A stretch of 64,000 bases of DNA. Source: CAVXDY01 sp963760715. Its GTDB lineage: Bacteria > Actinomycetota > Thermoleophilia > Miltoncostaeales > Miltoncostaeaceae. Both the position numbers and the translations under genes were made by a program. Below are positions 43,454-51,234 of the stretch, one piece after another; the stretch's first letter is position 1, and each line of letters begins with the position of its first letter. Location: contig CAVXDY010000007.1 in assembly GCA_963760715.1 (NCBI GenBank), positions 620,001 to 684,000 of the forward strand, given 5' to 3'. The notes under the pieces were generated by a model. It did no database searches. It was not told where the DNA came from and was given only the letters and a program-made list of their open reading frames with translations.

Positions 43454-44124
43454 TCGTCGCGCAGGACGTAGCCCACGCCGCGGACGGTCTGGATCAGCCG
43501 TGGCTCGCCTCCCGCCTCGAGCTTGCGCCGCAGGTAGCCCACGTACACGCCGAGGGCGTTCGAGCCGGGACCGAAGTCGTAGCCCCAGATCCGCTCGTGG
43601 ATGGTGGCGCGGGTCATCACGATCCGGGGGTTGGACATGAGCAGCTCGAGGAGCGCGAACTCGGTCCGCGTCAGCTCGATGGTGCGGTCGCCCCGGAAGC
43701 CGCGACGCGCGGCCCCGTCGAGCACGAGGTCCGCGAACCGCAGCGCGGTGTCGGAGGGGGCGTCCCCCGTCCGCCGCATCAGCGCCCGCAGCCGCGCCAG
43801 GAGCTCCTCGAGCGCGAACGGCTTGACCACGTAGTCGTCGGCGCCGGCGTCGAGGCCGCACACGCGGTCGGCCACGGAGTCACGGGCGGTGAGCATCAGC
43901 ACCGGCGTGCGGTCGCCCGTGGCGCGGAGGCGCCGGCACACCTCGAGCCCGTCCACGCTGGGCATCAGCACGTCGAGCACGACCGCGTCGGGCGACTGGA
44001 CGGCGAGCATCGAGAGGGCCTGCTCGCCGTCCTCCGCCAGGGTCACCGCGTAGCCGGCGAGCACGAGCGCGCGGCGCACCGCGCGGCGCACCGACGGCTC
44101 GTCATCGACCACGAGGATCCTCAT
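43450..44124 (-). CDS. OmpR-family response regulator (MprA/PhoP-like)
   Basis: 224 residues. Receiver with VVDDEP, phosphorylation site Asp51 in VVLDVLMPS, MLTARD and VKPFA; winged helix with ELTRTEFALLELLMSNP, VYVGYLRRKLE and the end IQTVRGVGYVLRDD typical of MprA/TcrA-like proteins. Encoded 7 bp after the secreted protein at 44132 and overlapping its kinase. The phased CCGAAG repeats at 44845-44898 are its probable binding sites. Confidence 0.94.
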   Translation of the reverse strand: MRILVVDDEPSVRRAVRRALVLAGYAVTLAEDGEQALSMLAVQSPDAVVLDVLMPSVDGLEVCRRLRATGDRTPVLMLTARDSVADRVCGLDAGADDYVVKPFALEELLARLRALMRRTGDAPSDTALRFADLVLDGAARRGFRGDRTIELTRTEFALLELLMSNPRIVMTRATIHERIWGYDFGPGSNALGVYVGYLRRKLEAGGEPRLIQTVRGVGYVLRDD

Positions 44125-44131
44125 CCCCGCC

Positions 44132-44773
44132 TCAGGGCCAGACGTGCAGCTCCGGTCCGCCCGGCGGCGGGCCGCCGAGCGGCGGGCCGCCCCGGCGCTC
44201 GCCCCGCGGGCCCTTGCCGTCCGCGATCCTTCCGGCGATGGCGGCGGCGCGCGCGTCGGTGAGGTCCGCGTCGGCGGCCTTGAGGGCCTTCGTGATCGCC
44301 GCGATCAGGTCCGCGCGGCTCACGCCCTGGGCCGTCGCGATCTGGGCGAGGGTGTCTCCGGAGCGGAGCCTGGTGCGCAACTGGTCCTCGCTCAGCTTCA
44401 GCAGGCCCGCGACCGGGGCCAGCAGCTCGGCCCGCTGGACGTGTCCGGGGCCGTCGGGGCCGAAGCCGGGCCCGCCGAAGCCCGGACCGCCGAGCGGGGC
44501 GTCCTTGGCGCGCGCGAGCATGTCGTCGGCCTGTGCCTGGGTGAGCTTGCCGGCGGCGACCGCCGCGTCGAGCCGCGCCTTCAGGAGATCCTGGTAGGCG
44601 CCCGAGATGTCCGCGGCCGTGATCGACGTGCCGGCGCGCTTGTTGATGGCGGCGGCCAGGTCGGCCGCCGGGTCGCCGGAGCCGTTGCCCGAGGCCGCGA
44701 CCACCCCCGTTGCGGCGCCGGCGGCGGCGATGACCCCCACCGTCGCGGCGGCCAGCTTGGTGCGTCCCCTCAT
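44132..44773 (-). CDS. Secreted helical protein in the two-component operon
   Basis: 213 residues, ATG start, signal peptide KLAAATVGVIAAAGAATGVVAA. Mature part: a DUF2680-like helix pair (DLLKARLDAAVAAGKLTQAQ ADDML), a Gly/Pro linker GGPGFGGPGFGPDGPG, a second helical repeat (LLKLSEDQLRTRLRSGDTLA, QIATAQGVSRADLIAAI) and a Gly/Pro-rich end. Likely exported to the wall or outside. First gene of the operon with the response regulator and kinase, so possibly a reporter of the stress that the kinase senses (inference). Confidence 0.8.
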   Translation of the reverse strand: MRGRTKLAAATVGVIAAAGAATGVVAASGNGSGDPAADLAAAINKRAGTSITAADISGAYQDLLKARLDAAVAAGKLTQAQADDMLARAKDAPLGGPGFGGPGFGPDGPGHVQRAELLAPVAGLLKLSEDQLRTRLRSGDTLAQIATAQGVSRADLIAAITKALKAADADLTDARAAAIAGRIADGKGPRGERRGGPPLGGPPPGGPELHVWP

Positions 44774-44807
44774 GAGGATCCCCCTTGGTCGCGTTGGACT
44801 CCGGCGG

Positions 44808-44813
44808 ACGCTA
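44808..44813 (-). promoter_or_regulatory. -10 element of the secreted protein-RR-HK operon
   Basis: On the minus strand TAGCGT, 34 bases before the ATG at 44773. The same hexamer serves the divergent gene, and both face the CCGAAG arrays. Confidence 0.45.
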
Positions 44814-44844
44814 GGAGGGCCACCTGTGAATCCGTCGAGAGAAG

Positions 44845-44898
44845 CCGAAGAGAATCCGAAGAGCCCGTTTCTTCGGCCCCTCTTCGGTCGCGCTTCGG
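44845..44898. promoter_or_regulatory. Phased CCGAAG/CTTCGG repeat array, probable response-regulator sites
   Basis: CCGAAG at 44845 and 44856, and its complement CTTCGG at 44871, 44882 and 44893: exact 11-bp spacing within each arm, arms in opposite orientation, 9 bp apart. PhoB/OmpR-family regulators bind direct repeats with an 11-bp period. The plus-side array ends 20 bp before TAGCGT at 44919; on the minus side a missing third slot (44834-44839) would also end 20 bp from TAGCGT at 44813. Confidence 0.7.
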
Positions 44899-44918
44899 GA
44901 GGTCTTGGGGAACGGGCC

Positions 44919-44924
44919 TAGCGT
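44919..44924 (+). promoter_or_regulatory. -10 element of the gene at 44958
   Basis: TAGCGT, 33 bases before the ATG at 44958 and 20 bp after the last CTTCGG repeat, which therefore overlaps the -35 position. Confidence 0.45.
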
Positions 44925-44957
44925 CGGTCTCCCGGCAACCCGGAACAGGGGAGACCC

Positions 44958-45326
44958 ATGGACACGCAACCGACCCAGCCGACCGACCCGACCGATCCGA
45001 CCCCGCCCCGGCGTCGCGGGCACCTCGCCGTGATCGCCGTGGCCGGAGCCCTCTCGCTGGGGGCCCTCGGCGCCCTCGCGGCGGGCGCGTTCGCCGACTC
45101 GGGATCGACGGCCGCGCCGGCGTCGACCGGCGCCGTGCCGACGTACGTGCAGCAGACCGCGCCGGGCACCACGACCCCGGCCCCGGGCACCACGACGCCG
45201 GCGCCCCGGACCGCCCCGGGCAACCCCGGATCCGGGAATTGCCCCGGCATGGGCTCGGGCTCCGGCTCCGGCTCCCAGGGCTCCGGGTCGAGCGGGCAGG
45301 GGAGCTCCACGACGACGCCGTCGTAG
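44958..45326 (+). CDS. Membrane-anchored low-complexity exported protein
   Basis: 122 residues, ATG start with AGGGGAG-like sequence upstream. N-terminal Thr/Pro repeat (QPTQPTDPTDPT), one TM/signal-anchor (LAVIAVAGALSLGALGALAAG), then Thr/Pro and Gly/Ser repeats (APGTTTPAPGTTTPAP; GSGSGSGSQGSG) with one Cys. Probably a type II anchored stalk. Shares the divergent control region with the two-component operon. Confidence 0.65.
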   Translation: MDTQPTQPTDPTDPTPPRRRGHLAVIAVAGALSLGALGALAAGAFADSGSTAAPASTGAVPTYVQQTAPGTTTPAPGTTTPAPRTAPGNPGSGNCPGMGSGSGSGSQGSGSSGQGSSTTTPS

Positions 45327-45394
45327 CGACGCGCCGGACGCTGGCGGGGCCCCCTCGCGGGCCCCGCCCTCGGGAGGTCTGGCATCGTGGCGCG

Positions 45395-45793
45395 ATGAGC
45401 GCCGAGCCGACCCACGTCCTGGATCACGTCGGCCTCGGGGTGCGCGACGTCGAGGCGTCGCGTCGCTTCTACGAGGCTGCCCTCGCACCGCTGGGCTTCG
45501 CCGTCGTGATGGAGGTCCCCGGATTCCCGGGCGCCGGCTTCGGCCTCCCCGGCAAGCCGTCGTTCTGGATTCGCCCCGGGGGGCCGTCGGGTCCGGCCCA
45601 TCTGGCGTTCCATGCCGCCGACCGCGACCGGGTGGACGCCTTCCACGCCGCGGCGCTGGCGACGGGTGGCACCGACAACGGGGCGCCCGGCATCCGCCCG
45701 CACTACCACCCGGCGTACTACGCCGCGTTCGTGCTGGATCCCGACGGCAACAACGTCGAGGCCGTCTGCCACACGCCGCCCTCCGGGCCCTAG
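45395..45793 (+). CDS. VOC-superfamily (glyoxalase-like) protein
   Basis: 132 residues, ATG start. Paired beta-alpha-beta-beta-beta units with metal-site residues: LDHVGLGVRDVEASRRFYEAAL, AHLAFHAADRDRVDAFHAAAL, TDNGAPGIRPHYHP and VLDPDGNNVEAVCH. These match the VOC proteins similar to glyoxalase I and dioxygenases; the His and Glu ligands are kept. Substrate unknown. The stop overlaps that of the convergent hydrolase by 4 bp. Confidence 0.9.
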   Translation: MSAEPTHVLDHVGLGVRDVEASRRFYEAALAPLGFAVVMEVPGFPGAGFGLPGKPSFWIRPGGPSGPAHLAFHAADRDRVDAFHAAALATGGTDNGAPGIRPHYHPAYYAAFVLDPDGNNVEAVCHTPPSGP

Positions 45794-46623
45794 CGGACGC
45801 GGTTCACGAACTCACCGAGCTCGCGATCGAATCGGACCGGGTCCTCCAGGAACGGCAGGTGGCCGATGCCCTCGTACCAGGAGGGCTCGGCCGTGCCGCA
45901 CGTCTCCAGGACGTGCTGGGCCATGGACGGCAGGATGATCGCGTCGCGACGCCCGTGGGTGACGAGCACGGGAACGGACAGCCTCGACAGGACGTCGCCG
46001 GCGTCGATCTCGCGGGAGATCAGCGCCCCCCTGACCTCGGGGGGCACGACCATGCTCGCGCACATCGCCGTCTCCCGATCGTCCCGGTCGAGCGGACGCG
46101 CCGTGCAGGCCTCGAGGAACCGCCCGAGGGCGGCGACGTTCGTGGCCAGATCGGGCGTGCAGGCCGCCGGGGCGTTCTCGAGGAATCCCGGGCCGATGTG
46201 GTCGAAGGCGGGGGGCTTCAGCATCACGGCGCCCCCGACGAGGTCGATGCCGGCGATCGCCCGCTCGCCGTGCGCGCGGACGTAGTCGGTCACGACGAAC
46301 CCCCCGTAGGACCAGGCGACCACCACCGGGCGGTCCAGGCCCGAGCCGTCGATGACCGCGGCCACGTCATCCGCCCAGAGCTGGGGGTCTCGGTAGTGCT
46401 CGGCCCCCGCGGGCTTGTCGGACATGCCATGGCCGCGGAGGTCGAAGGTCACGAGGTGGAAGTCCTCGGCGAGGCCGCCGGCGACCAGGCGGGCCCAGCA
46501 GAGCTGGCTCTGCGACCAGCCATGGATCAGGAGGATGGGCGGGCCCTCCCGGTCGCCCCACTCGCGCACGTGGAGCCGGAGCCCTCCACCCCCCAGGATC
46601 TCGCGCGTCGCGATCGGCTCCAT
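45790..46623 (-). CDS. Alpha/beta-fold hydrolase
   Basis: 277 residues, ATG start. Oxyanion-hole motif LIHGWSQSQLCW, nucleophile elbow VAWSYGGFV with the catalytic Ser, ILVTHGRRD-type acid region (VLVTHGRRDAI) and the terminal His in GIGHLPFLEDP. Resembles non-heme chloroperoxidase-like/arylesterase hydrolases. Thirty bases downstream of the frameshifted hydrolase-LuxR gene on the same strand. Confidence 0.9.
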   Translation of the reverse strand: MEPIATREILGGGGLRLHVREWGDREGPPILLIHGWSQSQLCWARLVAGGLAEDFHLVTFDLRGHGMSDKPAGAEHYRDPQLWADDVAAVIDGSGLDRPVVVAWSYGGFVVTDYVRAHGERAIAGIDLVGGAVMLKPPAFDHIGPGFLENAPAACTPDLATNVAALGRFLEACTARPLDRDDRETAMCASMVVPPEVRGALISREIDAGDVLSRLSVPVLVTHGRRDAIILPSMAQHVLETCGTAEPSWYEGIGHLPFLEDPVRFDRELGEFVNRVR

Positions 46624-46652
46624 CGGAACCTCCGTCGGCTGGGCTCCCGACG

Positions 46653-47769
46653 CTACGAGACCGCGGCCGACCCGGCATCGGGGCCATCACCCAACCTTCG
46701 GAGAGGCGATGGCGGCGTAGACGCAAGATGGGAGTACCTCGCCGCGGCGGCGGCGCGCCCCGACTTGCCGGACACCCGCAGCTTCGCGTAGATGTTGGAG
46801 AGGTGCCGCTCCACCGTGCGGACGCTCAGGGACATGCGCTCGGCGATCGCCGCGTTGGTCAGCCCGTCGGCCACCAGGCCGAGCACCTCGAGCTCACGGG
46901 CGCTGAGATCCTCCACCGGCCGCCCGGGCCCGGGCTCCGTGCCGAGGAAGGCGCGCACCTCCGACAGGAAGCGGGCCCACGCCGGCTCGTCGGAGAGCAG
47001 GAGATGGTTCGCCGACTCCAGGAGCACCAGACGCGCATCCGGGATGAGCGCGGCGAGGAGCCGGCCCTCGTCGACCGCCACGACCCGGTCGTCGCGCGCG
47101 TGCAGGACCAGGGTCGGGGTGGCGACCCGGGGCGCCGATCCCGGCCACGTCGATGCCGCCCCGCGCGTCGTAGAGGCGCACGGCGGTGGCGGCCGACGTG
47201 GAGCGGCGCTGCAGATCGTCGAACCAGGCCATCTGCTCCGGCGTGCCGCGGGGCAGGAACAGCATGCTGAACACGTGGCGGAAGGCGGGGTCGGGATTCG
47301 TCCACCCGGCCCGGATCGCGGAGATCAACGCCTCCTGCTGGAGGCGGTCCTCCGGGCTCCGCCGCATCCGGCCGCGCGCGAACCCGCCGTAGAGGACGAG
47401 GTGCGAGAGGCGCTCGGGATGGCGCGCCGCGTAGACGACCGCCACCGCCGCGCCCCCCGAGACGCCGAGCAGCGCAAAGCGGTCGAGGCCCGCCGCATCG
47501 ACGACCGTCTCGAGGTCCCCGACCCAGGACTCGACGGAGAGCTCACCGCAGTCGCGGTCCGAGAGGCCGCACCCCCGCTCGTCGTAGCGGACCACGGTGT
47601 GGCCGTCCCCCAGCCCGTCGAGCCAGTGCCGCCACAGCGGGCTCTCCCAGTCGAAGTCGAGGTGCGTCAGCCACGTCGCCGCCCTGACGAGCGGCGGTCC
47701 GCGGCCGTGCACCGCATAGGCGAGCCGCACGCCATCCGGAGCGGTGCAGAAACGGATCCGCTGCTCCAC
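46653..47769 (-). pseudogene. Alpha/beta hydrolase-LuxR fusion gene with a +1 frameshift
   Basis: Start GTG at 47769 (VEQRIRFCTAPDGVRLAYA). The first frame encodes a hydrolase domain (VRYDERGCGLSDRD, nucleophile LLGVSGGAAVA) up to DARGGIDVAGIG, then degenerates into Arg/Pro/Gly sequence. The other frame continues exactly where the family does: APRVATPTLVLHARDD, the acid and ESANHLLL His of the hydrolase, then LuxR HTH LSARELEVLGLVADGLTNAAI and TVERHLSNIYAKL. Dropping one base near 47126-47141 restores a single 371-residue protein. The fusion is a known actinobacterial regulator type. Either a true pseudogene or a sequence error. Confidence 0.75.
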
Positions 47770-47831
47770 GGGGCCAGCGTACCGTGGGTGATCCAGGTCG
47801 AGCACCGCCCCTCGCGTGGACCCTCCTGCTC

Positions 47832-48062
47832 CTAGCGCTCGGCGGGGTCTGTTTCAGCCGCCGCCTGCATTTGACGCCTGAGGATCGCCCCGAGGTCGCC
47901 GTGAAAGATCGCCTCGTCGTCGCCGGATTGCCCGGCGTCGCCGTGTGCCCTACCGAGGGCTGCCGCCCTTCGTTTCTTCTGGCGCCTCTCCCACATCGTC
48001 CCCAAGTAGATGAGACGGAAGCCGACATAGAGCAAGAGCACCACGATCAAGACCAGGGCCAT
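47832..48062 (-). CDS. Small single-TM protein
   Basis: 76 residues, ATG 48062 with GAGG just upstream. One N-terminal TM helix (ALVLIVVLLLYVGFRLIYLG), then a basic stretch WERRQKKRR and a polar tail. Starts 2 bp after the stop of the membrane protein gene upstream. Function unknown. Confidence 0.6.
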   Translation of the reverse strand: MALVLIVVLLLYVGFRLIYLGTMWERRQKKRRAAALGRAHGDAGQSGDDEAIFHGDLGAILRRQMQAAAETDPAER

Positions 48063-48064
48063 CC

Positions 48065-48358
48065 TCAACCCTCTCGGCGTTCCGCCACCACCAGGACCGC
48101 GATGTACGCGGCAGCGCCGGCTAGCCAGGCCCACCACCAGGCCGGCCCGTCCATGAAGAGGAGATCCGGGAAGGCGAAGGTCAGGCCGACCGGCATCACG
48201 AGGATGGTCCCCGCCATCACGGCGACCTTGCTCCGCCACGACCACGACGACGGCTCGCCGTCGCCCGCGGCCTCGCGGCGCTCGCCCTGCTCGCCGTCCG
48301 CGACGAGGCTCGCCCACAGCAGGATGACGAGCACGACGCCGATCACGGCCGGGATCAT
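48065..48358 (-). CDS. Small membrane protein, three TM segments
   Basis: 97 residues from ATG 48358. TM segments at MIPAVIGVVLVILLWASLV, VAVMAGTILVMPVGLTFAFP and WWWAWLAGAAAYIAVLVV, with an acidic loop ADGEQGERREAAGDGE. No family recognised. Paired with the following small TM gene. Confidence 0.65.
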   Translation of the reverse strand: MIPAVIGVVLVILLWASLVADGEQGERREAAGDGEPSSWSWRSKVAVMAGTILVMPVGLTFAFPDLLFMDGPAWWWAWLAGAAAYIAVLVVAERREG

Positions 48359-48457
48359 GTGGGCAGGGTGCGCCCCATCGCGGGCCCGGTCAAACGATCG
48401 CCCGGCCCGCCGTGGCATGCGAGACGGCCGTAGCGCGTGGCGCGACCGGCGAACGCG

Positions 48458-48480
48458 AAAGCCCCGCCGGAGCGGGGTTC
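48458..48480 (-). terminator. Terminator after tRNA-Leu
   Basis: On the minus strand AACCCCGC, loop TCCG, GCGGGGCTTTC, eight bases after the tRNA 3' end. Strong stem with a short T-run. Confidence 0.65.
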
Positions 48481-48487
48481 TCGTGAG

Positions 48488-48573
<86 letters not shown>

Positions 48574-48641
48574 GGGCGTCCGGGCAGTATAGCCAGCCCC
48601 CTCCGGGGTCGACTGGGTGGCACATGTCGCAAGACCTCTGA

Positions 48642-48647
48642 TAGCCT
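48642..48647 (+). promoter_or_regulatory. -10 element of lexA
   Basis: TAGCCT, five bases before the SOS box, so LexA bound there would cover the transcription start. Confidence 0.4.
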
Positions 48648-48651
48648 GCCG

Positions 48652-48663
48652 GAACACCTGTTC
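48652..48663 (+). promoter_or_regulatory. LexA (SOS) box
   Basis: GAAC-ACCT-GTTC matches the Gram-positive LexA consensus GAAC-N4-GTTC exactly, followed by CG as in the extended motif, 21 bp before the lexA ATG. Autoregulation is expected. Confidence 0.85.
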
Positions 48664-48684
48664 GCGTCCCGGAGGCCGCCCGGC

Positions 48685-49290
48685 ATGGACGAGCTCACCG
48701 ATCGCCAGACGGCGATCCTCCAGTTCATCTCTCGGCACTGCCGCGACAGCGGCTATCCACCCACCGTCCGGGAGATCGGCTTCGGCGTGGGGCTGGCGTC
48801 ACCGTCCACCGTCCACGCCCACCTGGCGAAGCTCGAGGCCGCGGGGCACATCCACCGCGACCCGACCAAGCCCCGCGCGATGTACGTCTGCCGCGACGCC
48901 GAGCTCGAGGCCACACGCCCGCGCCGCGCGCCGGTCGAGGCGCTGCCCCTCGTCGGCTCGGTGGCGGCCGGCGCGCCGCGGCTGGCCGAGCAGGACGTGG
49001 AGGACTGGGTCGCGGCGCCCTTCGAGGGCGATTTCGTCCTCAGGGTCACCGGCGAGTCGATGATCGGCGCCGGGATCCTGGACGGGGACCTCGTGGTGGT
49101 CAAGCGCCAGCCCACGGCCCGGGACGGAGAGATCGTGGTCGCCCAGATCGAGGACGAGGCCACGGTCAAGCGCCTGCGCCGCGCCGACGGCCGTGTTCAC
49201 CTGATGCCGGAGAACGACGCCTTCGAGCCGATCGTCGTCGACGACGTGCTCATCCTCGGCGTCGTCGTCGGGGTGATGCGCAAGCTCTGA
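48685..49290 (+). CDS. lexA: LexA repressor
   Basis: 201 residues from ATG 48685. SOS repressor, self-cleaving when RecA is activated. N-terminal winged HTH (LTDRQTAILQFISRH, PPTVREIGFGVGL), cleavage site Ala95-Gly96 in SVAAGAP, catalytic Ser125 (GESMIGAG) and Lys162 (ATVKRL). All key residues are intact. Starts shortly after its own SOS box and is followed by rnpB. Confidence 0.97.
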   Translation: MDELTDRQTAILQFISRHCRDSGYPPTVREIGFGVGLASPSTVHAHLAKLEAAGHIHRDPTKPRAMYVCRDAELEATRPRRAPVEALPLVGSVAAGAPRLAEQDVEDWVAAPFEGDFVLRVTGESMIGAGILDGDLVVVKRQPTARDGEIVVAQIEDEATVKRLRRADGRVHLMPENDAFEPIVVDDVLILGVVVGVMRKL

Positions 49291-49311
49291 GGTGCCGCTA
49301 CCCTGTCCCGC

Positions 49312-49645
49312 GCAGGCCAGGCAGCCGCGGGTCGCTTGCGACTCGAGGAAAGTCCGGACACCGAAGAGCAGGGTGCTGGCTAACGGCCAGCGGGGGAAAC
49401 CCCAGGGAAAGTGCCACAGAAACGACACAGCCACAGAGCCTCGGCTCTGCGGCAACGGTGAAAAGGTGCGGTAAGAGCGCACCAGCGGTCTGGTGACAGG
49501 CCGGCTGGGTAAACCCCACCCGGTGCAAGGCCAAATCGGGGCGTTACGGGTTGCTCGCCCAGCCCCAGGTCGGCCGCACGAGGCGTCTGGCGACAGGCGT
49601 CCCAGATGGATGGCTGCCCACGACAGAATCCGGCTTACGGCCTGC
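49312..49645 (+). ncRNA. rnpB: RNase P RNA, type A
   Basis: Catalytic RNA that matures tRNA 5' ends. Conserved blocks in order: AGGCAGCCGCGGGTC, GAGGAAAGTCCG, GTGCCACAGAAA, GGTGCGGTAAGAGCGCACC, the GGTAAACCCC loop region, GATGGATGGCTGCC and ACAGAATCCGGCTTAC. Ends are set by the P1 helix, GCAGGCC (49312) with GGCCTGC (to 49645). Followed by a strong terminator. Confidence 0.95.
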
Positions 49646-49650
49646 TACGG

Positions 49651-49680
49651 AAAAAGCCCTGTTGAACCAGGGCTTTTTCT
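49651..49680 (+). terminator. Intrinsic terminator of rnpB
   Basis: AAAAAGCCCTG, loop TTGAAC, CAGGGCTTTTT: an 11-bp perfect stem ending in five T, five bases after the RNA. It should work in both directions. The rest of the gap to 49818 has no evident feature. Confidence 0.9.
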
Positions 49681-49818
49681 ATGGCCCTCGCCACTCGGTG
49701 ACGGGCGGACCGGCGATCGCGGTCAGACCCGCACTCCCCCTTCGGGTCTTCCCGGATGCCGGCGGAGGACGGCGGCGCGTACGTTGCCCGTGGACCGATT
49801 CTCCGGAAGGGGTGCCGG

Positions 49819-50295
49819 GTGCAGACGATCAAGGAAGCCGCAGCGGAGTTCCTGGCCAAGAAGCGGGTGGCGGTCACGGGCGTCTCACGGCACCCCAAGA
49901 ATCACGGGGGCAACGTCGTGTACCGGCGCCTTCGCGAGCGGGGCTACGAGGTCTTCGCCGTCAATCCCAACGCCGACGAGGTCGAGGGCGACCGGTGCCA
50001 TCGCGACCTGCGCTCGATCCCCGGCGGCGTCGACGCGGTCGTGATCGCAACCAGGCCCGAGATCGCCGGAGAGACGATGCGCGAGTGCGCTGACCTCGGC
50101 ATCGGGCACGTATGGATGCACCGCGGCCCCGGTGCCGGGAGCGTCTCCCCGGAGGCGGCCGAGGACGGCCGGAAGCACGGCATCGTCGTGATCGACGGCG
50201 GCTGCCCGTGCATGTTCGATCCGACCGCCGATCTCGGGCACAAGGCGATGCGGCTCCTCTTCACCCTCAGCGGAAACGTCCCGAAGAGGGTCTGA
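49819..50295 (+). CDS. CoA-binding domain protein
   Basis: 158 residues from GTG 49819 (GGAAGGGG about 7 bases upstream). Single Rossmann CoA-binding_2 domain: RVAVTGVSRHPKNHGGNVVY, GYEVFAVNPNADEVEG, VDAVVIATRP and HVWMHRGPGAGSVS. These small proteins resemble the CoA-binding part of succinyl-CoA synthetase alpha but lack the catalytic His domain. It ends GGCPCMFDPTADLGHKAMR with two Cys. Role unknown. Confidence 0.85.
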   Translation: MQTIKEAAAEFLAKKRVAVTGVSRHPKNHGGNVVYRRLRERGYEVFAVNPNADEVEGDRCHRDLRSIPGGVDAVVIATRPEIAGETMRECADLGIGHVWMHRGPGAGSVSPEAAEDGRKHGIVVIDGGCPCMFDPTADLGHKAMRLLFTLSGNVPKRV

Positions 50296-50341
50296 CCGAG
50301 GACGGCGCGGGCGCGCGAAGGGATCGACTCCGGGTGGGGGC

Positions 50342-50347
50342 TAGCAT
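50342..50347 (+). promoter_or_regulatory. -10 element of a probable leaderless transcript
   Basis: TAGCAT ending seven bases before the GTG at 50355. No Shine-Dalgarno is visible. Confidence 0.4.
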
Positions 50348-50354
50348 CCGTCCG

Positions 50355-50975
50355 GTGGCCCACGGCGATGCTCAGGCGGCCTTCGCGCGGGCGGCGGCCG
50401 AGGACGGGATCGTGCTCGGCGCCGGGTCGTTCGACTGGCTCTGCGAGCAGGGCCACGTGGGGCTGGAGCGCGTCGCCATGCTCCGGCGCGACCCGGCGCT
50501 CGTGGAGCCGGTGAAGGCCGCCCTCGCGCAGCTCGGAGCGATCTACGCACGCCTCAAGGGCGACCTCTCGGTGCTCCAGGCCTCGCGGGAGAACCTGCTG
50601 CTGCCCGTCGACCTGGTGCACGAGCCCACCGGCACCCTGATCCAGGTGGACGAGCCGCCGCACTTCACGTCGTTCCGCCTGATCGCGCTCGAGCTCTACG
50701 CCGACGGCGCCCGGCTGGGGTTCGACCTCGAGGAGCACAAGGAGCTGTGCCGCGCGTGGTGCGCCCGGACCGATCGCCTCTCGGGCGGCCTCCCTGCCAA
50801 GGGCTTCGGGTTCGGCGGGGTGGCGCGGGAGCGGGCCTACCACGACGCGCTGCTCGACCTCGCCACCCCCGCGATGGGCCACCCGCCCGTCGTGCGGATC
50901 GCCGCCCTGGACGGCGACGGCGCCGGGGCCTACCGGGGCCGGCGGGAGTCGCTGCGGAGCCTGCTGGCCTCCTGA
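50355..50975 (+). CDS. Protein of unknown function
   Basis: 206 residues, GTG start. AQLGAIYARLKGDLSVLQAS and LLPVDLVHEPTGTLIQVDE lead to PPHFTSFRLIALELY, then FDLEEHKELCRAW and the basic GGLPAKGFGFGG, ending with a His-rich PAMGHPPVVRIAALDGD. The order of acidic residues before HFTS recalls nuclease-fold uncharacterised families, but I do not recognise a named one. It stands before the zinc-ribbon gene in a tail-to-tail arrangement (1-bp gap). Confidence 0.6.
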   Translation: MAHGDAQAAFARAAAEDGIVLGAGSFDWLCEQGHVGLERVAMLRRDPALVEPVKAALAQLGAIYARLKGDLSVLQASRENLLLPVDLVHEPTGTLIQVDEPPHFTSFRLIALELYADGARLGFDLEEHKELCRAWCARTDRLSGGLPAKGFGFGGVARERAYHDALLDLATPAMGHPPVVRIAALDGDGAGAYRGRRESLRSLLAS

Positions 50976-50976
50976 G

Positions 50977-51231
50977 TCAGCGGCCGGGCGTCTCCGGCTC
51001 CTCGGTGATCGCGACGTTGACGGTGGAGCATCGTGCGCAGCGCACGCGCACCTTCTTCGTCATCTGCACCGGGTGCATCGCGGTGGCCAGGAGGTTGCCG
51101 CACTCCACGCAGACGTAGTCGTTCGGCCCGTTGCCGTGGAAGACCGGCTCGCCGGGGTCCTCCTGGCGCGCCGTCCCGCCGTCGAACGGCACCTCGCCCT
51201 CGCGGATCCGTCTCATCGTGATCGTCGCCAT
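50977..51231 (-). CDS. Zinc-ribbon protein at the end of the cox gene series
   Basis: 84 residues, ATG start. Zinc ribbon formed by CVECG and CARC around residues 40-70 (DYVCVECGNLLATAMHP, VRVRCARCSTVNVAI), with acidic ends. Three bp after the split XdhC gene, so probably co-transcribed with it. Function unknown. Confidence 0.7.
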   Translation of the reverse strand: MATITMRRIREGEVPFDGGTARQEDPGEPVFHGNGPNDYVCVECGNLLATAMHPVQMTKKVRVRCARCSTVNVAITEEPETPGR

Positions 51232-51234
51232 CGG

